The notes under the pieces: model-generated
Told to the model about the DNA's origin: nothing
What the model saw: only the letters and a program-made list of their open reading frames with translations
Database searches by the model: none
Made by a program: the position numbers and the translations under genes
Shown here: positions 1 through 5,371 of the stretch, piece after piece
Layout of the letters: every line of letters begins with the position of its first letter
Position numbering within the stretch: position 1 is the first letter of the stretch
Assembly: GCA_964637705.1 (NCBI GenBank)
Contig: CAZWVM010000092.1
Coordinates: forward strand, 1 to 13,651
Source: CAZWVM01 sp964637705
Lineage (GTDB): Bacteria; UBA8481
Direction of reading: 5' to 3'
Length of the DNA stretch: 13,651 bases

Positions 1-289
1 TCTCGCCGGGATAATCGGCGTTGAAATACTCGATGTCGAGAATGGCCAGGGTGGAGGTTCGATCCCAGTTGGAGCGGAAGATGTCCAGGCCCTTTTCGAA
101 GAGCCCCTCGAAGCCGTCCTTCGGCACCGAGACGAAGGCCTCATTCCGCCCCTCCCAGAGAAGGGCTTCGCCGTAACCCACCAGGTATTCCGCCGTGAAC
201 TCCTCGGGCGCCCCCGCGGGCGATCCGCAATACTCGCTGATGCGCCTTCGCACGTCGTCGGCCCGGTAGTATTCGACCTGGTTCAACAT
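1..289 (-). CDS. Unrecognised protein, N-terminal 96 residues (cut by window edge)
   Basis: An open frame reads leftward from ATG at 289-287 to the window edge with no stop, giving 96 residues that begin MLNQVEYYRADDVRRRISEY. A purine-rich GGTGGAG stretch (298-292) sits just 5' of the ATG, which supports this start although the 2-nt spacer is short. The fragment is hydrophilic, rich in Glu, Asp, Tyr and aromatic residues, and has no signal peptide or membrane segment, so it looks like a soluble cytoplasmic protein. I do not recognise the family. It lies on the same strand as the pth-TPR operon, 162 bp downstream of the TPR gene's stop. That gap is long enough for its own promoter. Codon use matches its neighbours. 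Full length and function cannot be judged from this window. Confidence 0.7.
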   Translation of the reverse strand, partial: MLNQVEYYRADDVRRRISEYCGSPAGAPEEFTAEYLVGYGEALLWEGRNEAFVSVPKDGFEGLFEKGLDIFRSNWDRTSTLAILDIEYFNADYPGE

Positions 290-298
290 ATCTCCACC

Positions 299-327
299 AT
301 TCTCACCGTCTCAGGACGTCAGGTCAA
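299..327 (-). promoter_or_regulatory. Possible sigma70-like promoter for the unrecognised gene at 1-289
   Basis: On the minus strand TTGACC (327-322, five of six matches to TTGACA) is followed after 17 nt by GAGAAT (304-299, four of six matches to TATAAT). The -10 box ends only 9 nt before the ATG at 289. Transcription would then start almost at the start codon and skip most of the purine-rich RBS-like stretch. Either the mRNA is nearly leaderless or one of the two signals is coincidental. The remainder of 290-451 shows nothing else clear apart from the small hairpin beside the TPR stop codon. Confidence 0.25.
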
Positions 328-427
328 GAACGAGAGTGACTCGAGAGCGTGTCCGCGTTTCGTGGGTCATGTAACTCGTGATGAACGCGGGATGACGAGT
401 GATCGAACGGAAAACGGGCGTCGATTT

Positions 428-440
428 CGCGGTTCCCGCG
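428..440 (-). terminator. Small hairpin just downstream of the TPR gene
   Basis: CGCGG/CCGCG form a 5-bp GC stem around a 3-nt loop, about 12 nt past the stop codon of the TPR gene at 452. No T-run follows directly on the minus strand, so this is at best a weak operon-end signal. Confidence 0.2.
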
Positions 441-451
441 CTCTGAGCCGA

Positions 452-1189
452 TCAGGAGTAGCTCTTGAGCTGTTTCGCCACCTGCTTCGACTTCGCGCGC
501 GCGCGCTCGATCAACTGCGACGCGATGTTGCAGAGGAAGGTTCCGCTCCCCTCCTTGACGACGACCGCGAGATGCCGCTCGGCCTCCTCGTAACGCCCCT
601 GCCGGACCCTCATCGCCCCGAGCCGGAAACGCACCTTCAAGGACTCCGGCGTGTCGCCGTGCCGCTCGATGAAGGTCTCGAAAAGCGCCGCGGCCTCGTC
701 CGCACGGCCGTTGCGCTCGAGGCAGATCGCCCGCCGGAACTCCGACTCGCTGTCCCCGATCGCCTCGTAGATCCCGATCGCGCCGGCCCAGTCGTCGAGT
801 TCCTCCAGGCAGAGCCCGGCGGAGAAGCGGCAGGTGCGTGCGCGTGGCGAACCCGGCCGGAGATCGGCGAACTCGAGAAACGTCCGGGCGGCCTCGCGCC
901 AGCGCTTGAGCGTCCTCAGGCAGTAGGAGACGAGGAGCACCGCGTCGCCGAGGTGGTCGTCGTCGGCGCCGGGGCGTCCGCCCTCCACCGCGCGCGCCGC
1001 CTCGAGACCCTCCCGCGCGCGCCGGGCGTGAGCGAGCGCGTCGGAGACCTTCCCGACGCGGAACTGCAGGCTCGCCATGCGGAGCCGCAGGACGGGGTTG
1101 TCCGCGGTCTCGAGCACCGACTCCAGGCGCGCGATCGCCGCCTCCGGTTTCTCCTCGTCGACGAGTTTCTCCGCGATCTCATCCGGCAT
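452..1189 (-). CDS. TPR-repeat protein, cytoplasmic
   Basis: A 245-residue protein of amphipathic helices with TPR-style spacing and residues. Examples are the stretches around residues 15-50 (AAIARLESVL), 95-130 (RWREAARTFLEFADLRPGSP), 135-175 (DDWAGAIGIYEAIGD, then GRADEAAALFETFIERHGD) and 185-220 (GRYEEAERHLAVVVKEG). TPR proteins are protein-interaction scaffolds; partner and role are unknown here. There is no signal peptide or membrane segment. The C-terminal ~20 residues are Lys-rich and basic. The start ATG (1189) overlaps the last codons of pth by 11 bp, in the form ATGCCGGATGA, which is typical of translational coupling, so it belongs to the pth operon. A GGAGG lies about 15 nt upstream of the ATG, inside pth. 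I am confident it is a real gene; the function is unassigned. Confidence 0.85.
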   Translation of the reverse strand: MPDEIAEKLVDEEKPEAAIARLESVLETADNPVLRLRMASLQFRVGKVSDALAHARRAREGLEAARAVEGGRPGADDDHLGDAVLLVSYCLRTLKRWREAARTFLEFADLRPGSPRARTCRFSAGLCLEELDDWAGAIGIYEAIGDSESEFRRAICLERNGRADEAAALFETFIERHGDTPESLKVRFRLGAMRVRQGRYEEAERHLAVVVKEGSGTFLCNIASQLIERARAKSKQVAKQLKSYS

Positions 1190-1733
1190 TGAAGGTGTTC
1201 ATGGCCTCCTTGATTCCACTCTCGATCAGCGTGTCGAGCGCCTCGAGCGCCAGTTCCTTGCCCTTGACGAAATCGGCCAGGGTCTCGGGCCTCGGCCTCG
1301 AGAGCACGTAGTCCGCGCGGTATTCACCGCCCGGATCGGGCCCCGCGCCGACGCGGATCCTCGGGTAATCCGGCGAACCCAGCGCCTCCTCGACGGAGAT
1401 GAGCCCGTTGTGCCCGGCGCAGGATCCCGAGGGCCGGATCCGGACGGTTCCCGCCGGAATGTAGGTGTCGTCGACGACGACGATCACCTGCTCCGGGGGG
1501 ATCCCCTTGCGGCGGGCCAGGGGCCCCACGGCCTGGCCCGAGAGGTTCATGTAGGTGTTGGGAAGGACGAGCAGTCCCCGGTCGAACGACGCGATCCAGG
1601 CATTCGAGCCCTCGCGGAACGAGAGGCGCCGCTTCTTTGCGAAAGCCGCGACGACCTCCCGCCCCGCGTTGTGGTATGTGCCGTCGTATCCCCGTCCGGG
1701 ATTGCCGAGCCCGACGACGAGGAGCGGCGGCAT
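1179..1733 (-). CDS. pth: Peptidyl-tRNA hydrolase
   Basis: Pth hydrolyses the ester bond of peptidyl-tRNAs released by stalled ribosomes and so recycles tRNA in the cytosol. The 184-residue length is normal for bacterial Pth. Family motifs are complete: VVGLGNPGRGY at 6-16, TYHNAG at 19-24 with the catalytic His21, NTYMNLSG at 59-66 with Asn63, VVDD at 86-89, and GHNGL at 107-111 with Asn109. Asn11, His21, Asn63 and Asn109 match the substrate-binding set known for the E. coli enzyme. The usual DLDLP segment reads DDTYIP, a mild deviation. The gene starts 6 bp after the rplY stop and overlaps the TPR gene by 11 bp. Its own RBS is weak, so coupling to rplY translation is likely. The gene order prs-rplY-pth supports the call independently. 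Confidence 0.97.
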   Translation of the reverse strand: MPPLLVVGLGNPGRGYDGTYHNAGREVVAAFAKKRRLSFREGSNAWIASFDRGLLVLPNTYMNLSGQAVGPLARRKGIPPEQVIVVVDDTYIPAGTVRIRPSGSCAGHNGLISVEEALGSPDYPRIRVGAGPDPGGEYRADYVLSRPRPETLADFVKGKELALEALDTLIESGIKEAMNTFNAG

Positions 1734-1739
1734 GGGCGG

Positions 1740-2495
1740 CTACTTCTTGCCCTTGGCCTCCGGAGCGGCCTTGGCGGCCGGAGCCGGGGCCGCGCCCTTG
1801 GCGGCCGGAGCGGCGCCCTTCGCGCCGGGCGCGGCGCCCTCGGCGCCCTCGCCCTCCTTCTCCTTGCCCTTCGCAATGACCTCCGGTTCGGCCGCGGCGG
1901 CTTCGCCCTCGACCGGCGCCTCGGCGGGCGGCGCCTCTTCCTTCTCCGGCGGCGTGACCGTCACGATCGGCGCTTCCGGAAGGGTCTTGAGCGTCACACC
2001 CTCGGGCATCTTCAAGTCGGAGGCGTGCAGGACGTCGCCGATCGACTTGATGCCGGAGATGTCGATGACGAGCTTCTCCGGGATCTCCAAGGGCAGGCTC
2101 TCCACCTCGACCGTGTGCATCAGGACCATCAGGATGCCGCCGGCGACGATCGCCTCCGACGTGCCCGTGACCTCGACCGAGACCGCGGTGACGATCCGCT
2201 CGGTCAGGGAGATGCGCTGGAAGTCGACGTGGAGCATGGCGCGCGAGACGGCGTGGCGCTGGAGATCGCGGATGATGGCGGTCTCGTCCTGGCCCGAGAG
2301 CTTCAGGTTGAGAATCACGTTGCGGCCCGACTTGGACTTCAGGATCTTCTCGAGGGAGCGGCTCTCGACGAGGATCGACGCGGCTTCGCCATGCCCGTAC
2401 AGCACCGAGGGAACCAGTCCCTCCCGGCGATGACGACGTGCGGCTCCGGAACCCTTGGACGTGCGCGGCTGGGCCGCGAGATCAACCTTCTGCAT
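1740..2495 (-). CDS. rplY: 50S ribosomal protein L25 (general stress protein Ctc type)
   Basis: L25 of the long TL5/Ctc class binds 5S rRNA in the large subunit. Residues 1-93 are the 5S-binding domain, with RTSKGSGAARRHRREGLVPSVLYG near the start and the pattern RDLQRHAVSRAMLHVDFQRI at 76-95. Residues 95-182 form the second beta domain (SVEVTGTSEA, GGILMVLMHTVEVESLP, DISGIKSIGDVLHASDL). Residues 183-251 are an unusual low-complexity tail of Ala, Pro, Glu, Gly and Lys ending in GKK. The tail makes the protein longer than typical Ctc proteins. A strong SD, GGAGGA (2507-2502), lies 6 nt before the ATG and fixes the start. It follows prs after a 175-bp gap and precedes pth by 6 bp. Confidence 0.95.
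   Translation of the reverse strand: MQKVDLAAQPRTSKGSGAARRHRREGLVPSVLYGHGEAASILVESRSLEKILKSKSGRNVILNLKLSGQDETAIIRDLQRHAVSRAMLHVDFQRISLTERIVTAVSVEVTGTSEAIVAGGILMVLMHTVEVESLPLEIPEKLVIDISGIKSIGDVLHASDLKMPEGVTLKTLPEAPIVTVTPPEKEEAPPAEAPVEGEAAAAEPEVIAKGKEKEGEGAEGAAPGAKGAAPAAKGAAPAPAAKAAPEAKGKK
1771..1811 (-). repeat. 27-bp in-frame direct repeat in the L25 tail
   Basis: The plus-strand word TTGGCGGCCGGAGC occurs at 1771-1784 and again at 1798-1811. The 27-bp offset equals nine codons, so it encodes recurring Ala-Ala-Lys-Gly-Ala-Ala-Pro type units. The tail therefore probably grew by slippage or unequal exchange. Confidence 0.7.
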
Positions 2496-2670
2496 ACGAC
2501 TTCCTCCAGTGCGGCCGCCTCTTCGCCGGTCCGCCGAAATCCTGACCCCGCCGGGGGCGGGGATTCAAGGCCGCTGAGATTACGGGAAAACGGGCCCATG
2601 CGCAAGGGCTATCCCTTTGACGGAACCCTCCCTCCGACGACCATCCCGGGAGCACCCCGGCCCGCGCGTT
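2496..2670 (-). other. prs-rplY intergenic region with a GC hairpin at 2546-2562
   Basis: This is the one long gap inside the glmU-to-TPR operon (175 bp). It holds the rplY SD (2507-2502) and a perfect 7-bp hairpin, CCCCGCC (2546-2552), loop GGG, GGCGGGG (2556-2562). No T-run follows the hairpin on the minus strand, so it is not a textbook terminator. It could be an attenuator, an mRNA processing or stability element, or a mark of a second transcription unit starting before rplY. I see no convincing promoter and no small ORF. Confidence 0.45.
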
Positions 2671-3639
2671 CTACTCCAGGAAGAGCGAAGAGATCGACTC
2701 CATGTTGTGCACCCGCTGGATCGCCTCGGCGATGAGGCGCGCGACGGAAAACTGGTGGATCTTGCGCGTGGGCGCTTCGCCGACGAGGGGCACCGTGTTG
2801 GTGACGATCAGCTCCTCCAGGACCGAGGCCTCGATCCGGTCCCGGGCGGCGCCCGACAGGACCGCGTGCGTGGCCACGGCGCGCACGCTGCGCGCGCCTG
2901 CGGCGCGTATGGCGCCCGCGACGAGGCAGAGTGTGCCGGCGGTGTCGACCATGTCGTCGACGATGATCGCATCCTTTCCCTCCACGTCGCCGATCACGTG
3001 GTGAACCTCCGCGACGTTCGGCTCCGGCCGCCGCTTGTCCACGATCGCCAGGGGCTGGCCGCCCAGGCGCCGCGCCATGCCGCGGGTGCGCTCCACGCTG
3101 CCCGCGTCCGGCGCCACGATCACCGTCTCCTCCGTGATCCGGTTCTTCAAGTGCTCGATCAGGACCGGCGCGGCATAGAGATGATCGACGGGGATATCGA
3201 AGAAGCCCTGGATCTGGTCGGCGTGCAAGTCCACGGTGAGGATGCGGTTCGCGCCGGCGGCCGTGATCAGGTTCGCGACGAGCTTGGCGGTGATGGGAAC
3301 GCGCGGCCGATCCTTGCGATCCTGGCGCGCGTACCCGTAATACGGGATGACCGCCGTGATGCGCCAGGCCGAGGCGCGGCGGGCGGCGTCGATCATGACG
3401 AGCATCTCCATGAGGTTCTGGTTCACGGGCGCGCAGGTCGACTGGATCACGAAGCAGTCCGCGCCGCGGACGTTCTCGTTGATCTTGACCCGCACCTCGC
3501 CGTCGGAGAAAGCGCCGACGGTGACCTGGGACAACTCGTGTCCCATGCTCGCGGCGATTTCCGTCGCCAGGAGCGGATTGGAATTGCCGGCCAGGAGCTT
3601 CAGCCGGGGATCGAAGGGACGCATGGAGGAGTTGCTCAT
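2671..3639 (-). CDS. prs: Ribose-phosphate pyrophosphokinase (PRPP synthetase)
   Basis: Transfers pyrophosphate from ATP to ribose-5-phosphate to give PRPP, the precursor of purines, pyrimidines, NAD, His and Trp; cytosolic class I enzyme. At 322 residues it has normal length. Visible motifs are LLAGNSNPLLA (15-25), FSDGE (45-49), the ATP loop RQDRKDRPR (105-113), VDLHADQIQGFFDIPVDHLY (136-155), the flexible-loop DKRR (201-204) with the catalytic Lys202/Arg204 pair, and the ribose-5-phosphate/PRPP site VDDMVDTAGT (227-236). The start lies 12 bp after the glmU stop. The leader directly before the ATG is a run of eight C on the mRNA with no SD, and the alternative Met6 also lacks one. The N-terminus is therefore uncertain by five residues, and coupling to glmU is likely. 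Confidence 0.97.
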   Translation of the reverse strand: MSNSSMRPFDPRLKLLAGNSNPLLATEIAASMGHELSQVTVGAFSDGEVRVKINENVRGADCFVIQSTCAPVNQNLMEMLVMIDAARRASAWRITAVIPYYGYARQDRKDRPRVPITAKLVANLITAAGANRILTVDLHADQIQGFFDIPVDHLYAAPVLIEHLKNRITEETVIVAPDAGSVERTRGMARRLGGQPLAIVDKRRPEPNVAEVHHVIGDVEGKDAIIVDDMVDTAGTLCLVAGAIRAAGARSVRAVATHAVLSGAARDRIEASVLEELIVTNTVPLVGEAPTRKIHQFSVARLIAEAIQRVHNMESISSLFLE

Positions 3640-3651
3640 CGGGGGGGGAGT

Positions 3652-4413
3652 CTACGATGCCGCGATTCGGGAGGCAAGGATTTGCTCGATGCCGGCCAAC
3701 TGGTCGGGCGTGTTGACGCCTCGCATTTCGTCCGGGTCGTCCGCCACGACGCCCACGACCCCGCGGCCCGATTCCGCGCAGAAACGCACCACGTCCGTCA
3801 GGTAATACTCGCCCTGGGCGTTCGCGTTCGATAGCGTGGCCAGGCCGGCCTCGAGATCGGTCCGTCGGAAGGCATACGTCCCGCTGTTGACCTCGTTGAC
3901 GGCCTTCTGCGCGGGTGTCGCGTCCCGGTCCTCCACGATCGCCGTCACGGGAGGCCTTCCGTCCGCGCCGGGCGAACCCGAGCGGATCATGCGGCCGTAG
4001 CCGGACGGGTCATCGAGGATCATGGTGAGCACCGCGGCGCCGGCGCCCGAGCGGCGCCGGCTCTCGATGAGATCGGCCACGGTGGCGGCGCGGAGGCAGG
4101 GCACGTCGCCGCAGAGGACCACGACTTCGTCGACGTCCGGCGCGAGCATGGGCATAGCCTGCATCGTCGCGTGGCCGGTGCCGAGACGGTCGCGCTGGAT
4201 CGCGATCGAGAAGCCGCCGAGGTGCCGCGCCTTCTCCTCCTCCGTCATCTCCGGCCCCACCACGGCCACGAGTTGCTCCGCGCCGGCCGCACGAGCCGCG
4301 TCCGCGACCCACCGGACGAGGGGCTTCCCGCAGGCCTCATGCAGGACCTTCGGCAGGCTCGACTTCATCCTCTTCCCCAGCCCGGCGGCCAGGATCACGG
4401 CGGAGACGGTCAT
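3652..4413 (-). CDS. GlmU-type UDP-GlcNAc pyrophosphorylase domain protein, no acetyltransferase domain
   Basis: A 253-residue nucleotidyltransferase closely patterned on the N-terminal half of GlmU, which joins UTP and GlcNAc-1-P to UDP-GlcNAc for peptidoglycan and LPS. Motifs: LAAGLGKRMKSSLPKVLH at 8-25 with Lys22, RLGTGHA at 76-82, CGDVP at 101-105 with Mg-binding Asp103, GYGRMIR at 138-144, IVEDRDA at 159-165 with Glu161, EVNSGTY at 174-180, NAQGEYYLTD at 198-207 and GVN at 232-234 with Asn234. The protein ends about 20 residues after GVN, where bifunctional GlmU (about 450 residues) continues into its left-handed beta-helix acetyltransferase. No remnant of that half follows: prs begins 12 bp later. 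A GAGGTG SD (4423-4418) precedes the ATG. The glmU-prs-rplY-pth order supports the GlmU role; related sugar nucleotidyltransferases are possible. Confidence 0.9.
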   Translation of the reverse strand: MTVSAVILAAGLGKRMKSSLPKVLHEACGKPLVRWVADAARAAGAEQLVAVVGPEMTEEEKARHLGGFSIAIQRDRLGTGHATMQAMPMLAPDVDEVVVLCGDVPCLRAATVADLIESRRRSGAGAAVLTMILDDPSGYGRMIRSGSPGADGRPPVTAIVEDRDATPAQKAVNEVNSGTYAFRRTDLEAGLATLSNANAQGEYYLTDVVRFCAESGRGVVGVVADDPDEMRGVNTPDQLAGIEQILASRIAAS

Positions 4414-4471
4414 GTTTCACCTCATGAGTGCGAATCGGGAACGGCGGCAAGTCTTCCCGAGACGCGATGAG

Positions 4472-4630
4472 AAAGCAAGAGGAGTGAGGAGTGAGGAGTG
4501 AGGAGTGAGGAGTAAGGAGTCAAGAGAAAACCTGATGGATTGGGATGTTGCCGCTCGAACAGCCACCGATCCGTCACCTCACTCCTCTCCCCTCACTCCT
4601 CACTCCTCACTCCTCACTCCTTATTGCTTT
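4472..4630. repeat. Inverted repeat built of tandem GGAGTGA heptads
   Basis: The left arm (4472-4520) reads AAAGCAA, GA, then GGAGTGA four times (4481-4508), a variant GGAGTAA and a partial unit. The right arm (4591-4630) is the inverse: CC, TCACTCC four times (4593-4620), TTA, TTGCTTT (4624-4630). One further TCACTCC lies at 4579-4585. AAAGCAA plus thirty bases of heptad pair between the arms, with a 2-nt versus 3-nt spacer and an 80-bp middle (4511-4590). It fills most of the glmU-queE divergent gap. Tandem heptads resemble the short tandem repeats known from some bacterial genomes such as cyanobacteria; identity to a named family is not established. I see no target-site duplication. Confidence 0.9.
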
Positions 4631-4652
4631 TCCACTCCGGAAACCGCACAAT
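4624..4652 (+). promoter_or_regulatory. Possible queE promoter overlapping the right end of the inverted repeat
   Basis: TTGCTT (4624-4629) and CACAAT (4647-4652) are separated by 17 nt and match three and four of six consensus positions. The -10-like box ends 7 nt before the queE ATG. This would give a leaderless transcript and would fit the absence of an SD. The -35-like box is part of the inverted TTGCTTT of the repeat. Confidence 0.25.
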
Positions 4653-4659
4653 CCCCGTC

Positions 4660-5343
4660 ATGCTCGTCGTCAAGGAGATCTACCGGACGCTCCAGGGAGA
4701 AACCACGCGCGTGGGCCTCCCCTGCGTCATCGTGCGTCTCTCGGCCTGTGACCTCCGCTGCTCGTATTGCGACACCCAGCACGCTCTCACCGGCGGCACG
4801 GCGACGTCCGTGGAGGACGTCATCGACCGCATCCGTTCCTTCGATTGCAGGCTCGTGACGATCACGGGCGGCGAACCGCTCCTGCAACCCGAGACCCTGC
4901 CCCTCGTCACGCGGCTCCTGGATTCGGGATTCGAGGTGATGGTGGAGACGAACGGCGCCCATGACATCGCCCCGATCGACCCCCGCGCCGTCGTCGTGAT
5001 GGACATGAAGTGCCCCTCCAGCGGCGAGGCGGAACGCAACCTCGGGGCCAACCTCGCGAAGCTCAAGCCCGGCGACGAGGTGAAATTCGTGATCGCGACG
5101 CGGGAAGACTACGACTGGGCCCGGGCCCGGTTGGACGAACGAAGGATCCCTCCCTCCTGCCCCGTACTCTTCTCGTGGGCCGCCCCTGCCGCGCGTCCCG
5201 CGGGCCTCAACCCGACGCCCCCGGGCCACGCCCGGCTCTCCCGCCGCGAGTTGGCCGAGCTGATCCTCCTCGACCGCCTCCCCGTCCGATTCATTCCGCA
5301 GTTGCACAAGGTGATCTGGGGGTACGACGCGGAGTCGGTCTGA
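4660..5343 (+). CDS. queE: 7-carboxy-7-deazaguanine synthase (radical SAM)
   Basis: QueE converts 6-carboxy-tetrahydropterin to 7-carboxy-7-deazaguanine, the precursor of queuosine in tRNA and of some 7-deazaguanine DNA modifications. The 227-residue protein starts MLVVKEIYRTLQGE, the usual QueE beginning. It has the 4Fe-4S motif CDLRCSYC (Cys30, Cys34, Cys37), the SAM-binding GGEP at 70-73, MVETNGAH near 90-97, MDMKCPSSGE near 112-121 and a C-terminal QLHKVIWG. The frame is open upstream to 4540, but that stretch only translates the heptad repeat (Ser/Leu/His/Pro-rich), so I place the start at ATG 4660. No SD is visible. It is divergent from glmU and convergent with the Big_5/DUF3494 gene, with a 19-bp gap at its 3' end. 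No queC, queD or queF is in the window. Confidence 0.95.
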   Translation: MLVVKEIYRTLQGETTRVGLPCVIVRLSACDLRCSYCDTQHALTGGTATSVEDVIDRIRSFDCRLVTITGGEPLLQPETLPLVTRLLDSGFEVMVETNGAHDIAPIDPRAVVVMDMKCPSSGEAERNLGANLAKLKPGDEVKFVIATREDYDWARARLDERRIPPSCPVLFSWAAPAARPAGLNPTPPGHARLSRRELAELILLDRLPVRFIPQLHKVIWGYDAESV

Positions 5344-5353
5344 GAGCCGTCCC

Positions 5354-5371
5354 GCGCCTCCTTCAAGGCGC
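5354..5371. terminator. Hairpin between convergent queE and Big_5/DUF3494 genes
   Basis: GCGCCT (5354-5359), a 6-nt loop and AGGCGC (5366-5371) pair perfectly. The hairpin spans the 19-bp convergent gap and the stop codon of the minus-strand gene. It could serve as a shared bidirectional terminator, but neither side has a T-run. Confidence 0.3.

Noticed and set aside
2546..2562. Intrinsic terminator between prs and rplY
   Set aside because: Strong 7-bp stem but no T-run after it on the minus strand; reported only as a hairpin.
1077..2735. 552-residue open frame on the plus strand (with others at 362-1192, 2617-3834 and 6170-7627)
   Set aside because: Antisense shadows of TPR, pth, rplY, prs and the Big_5 gene. 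Composition is Arg/Asp/Gly-rich, typical of GC-rich shadow frames, and no domain is recognisable.
4472..4630. CRISPR-like array
   Set aside because: The units are 7 bp, contiguous with no spacers, and inverted between arms.
4540..4659. In-frame N-terminal extension of QueE
   Set aside because: It merely translates the heptad repeat into Ser/Leu/His/Pro; known QueE proteins begin at the MLVVKEIYRTLQGE type sequence.
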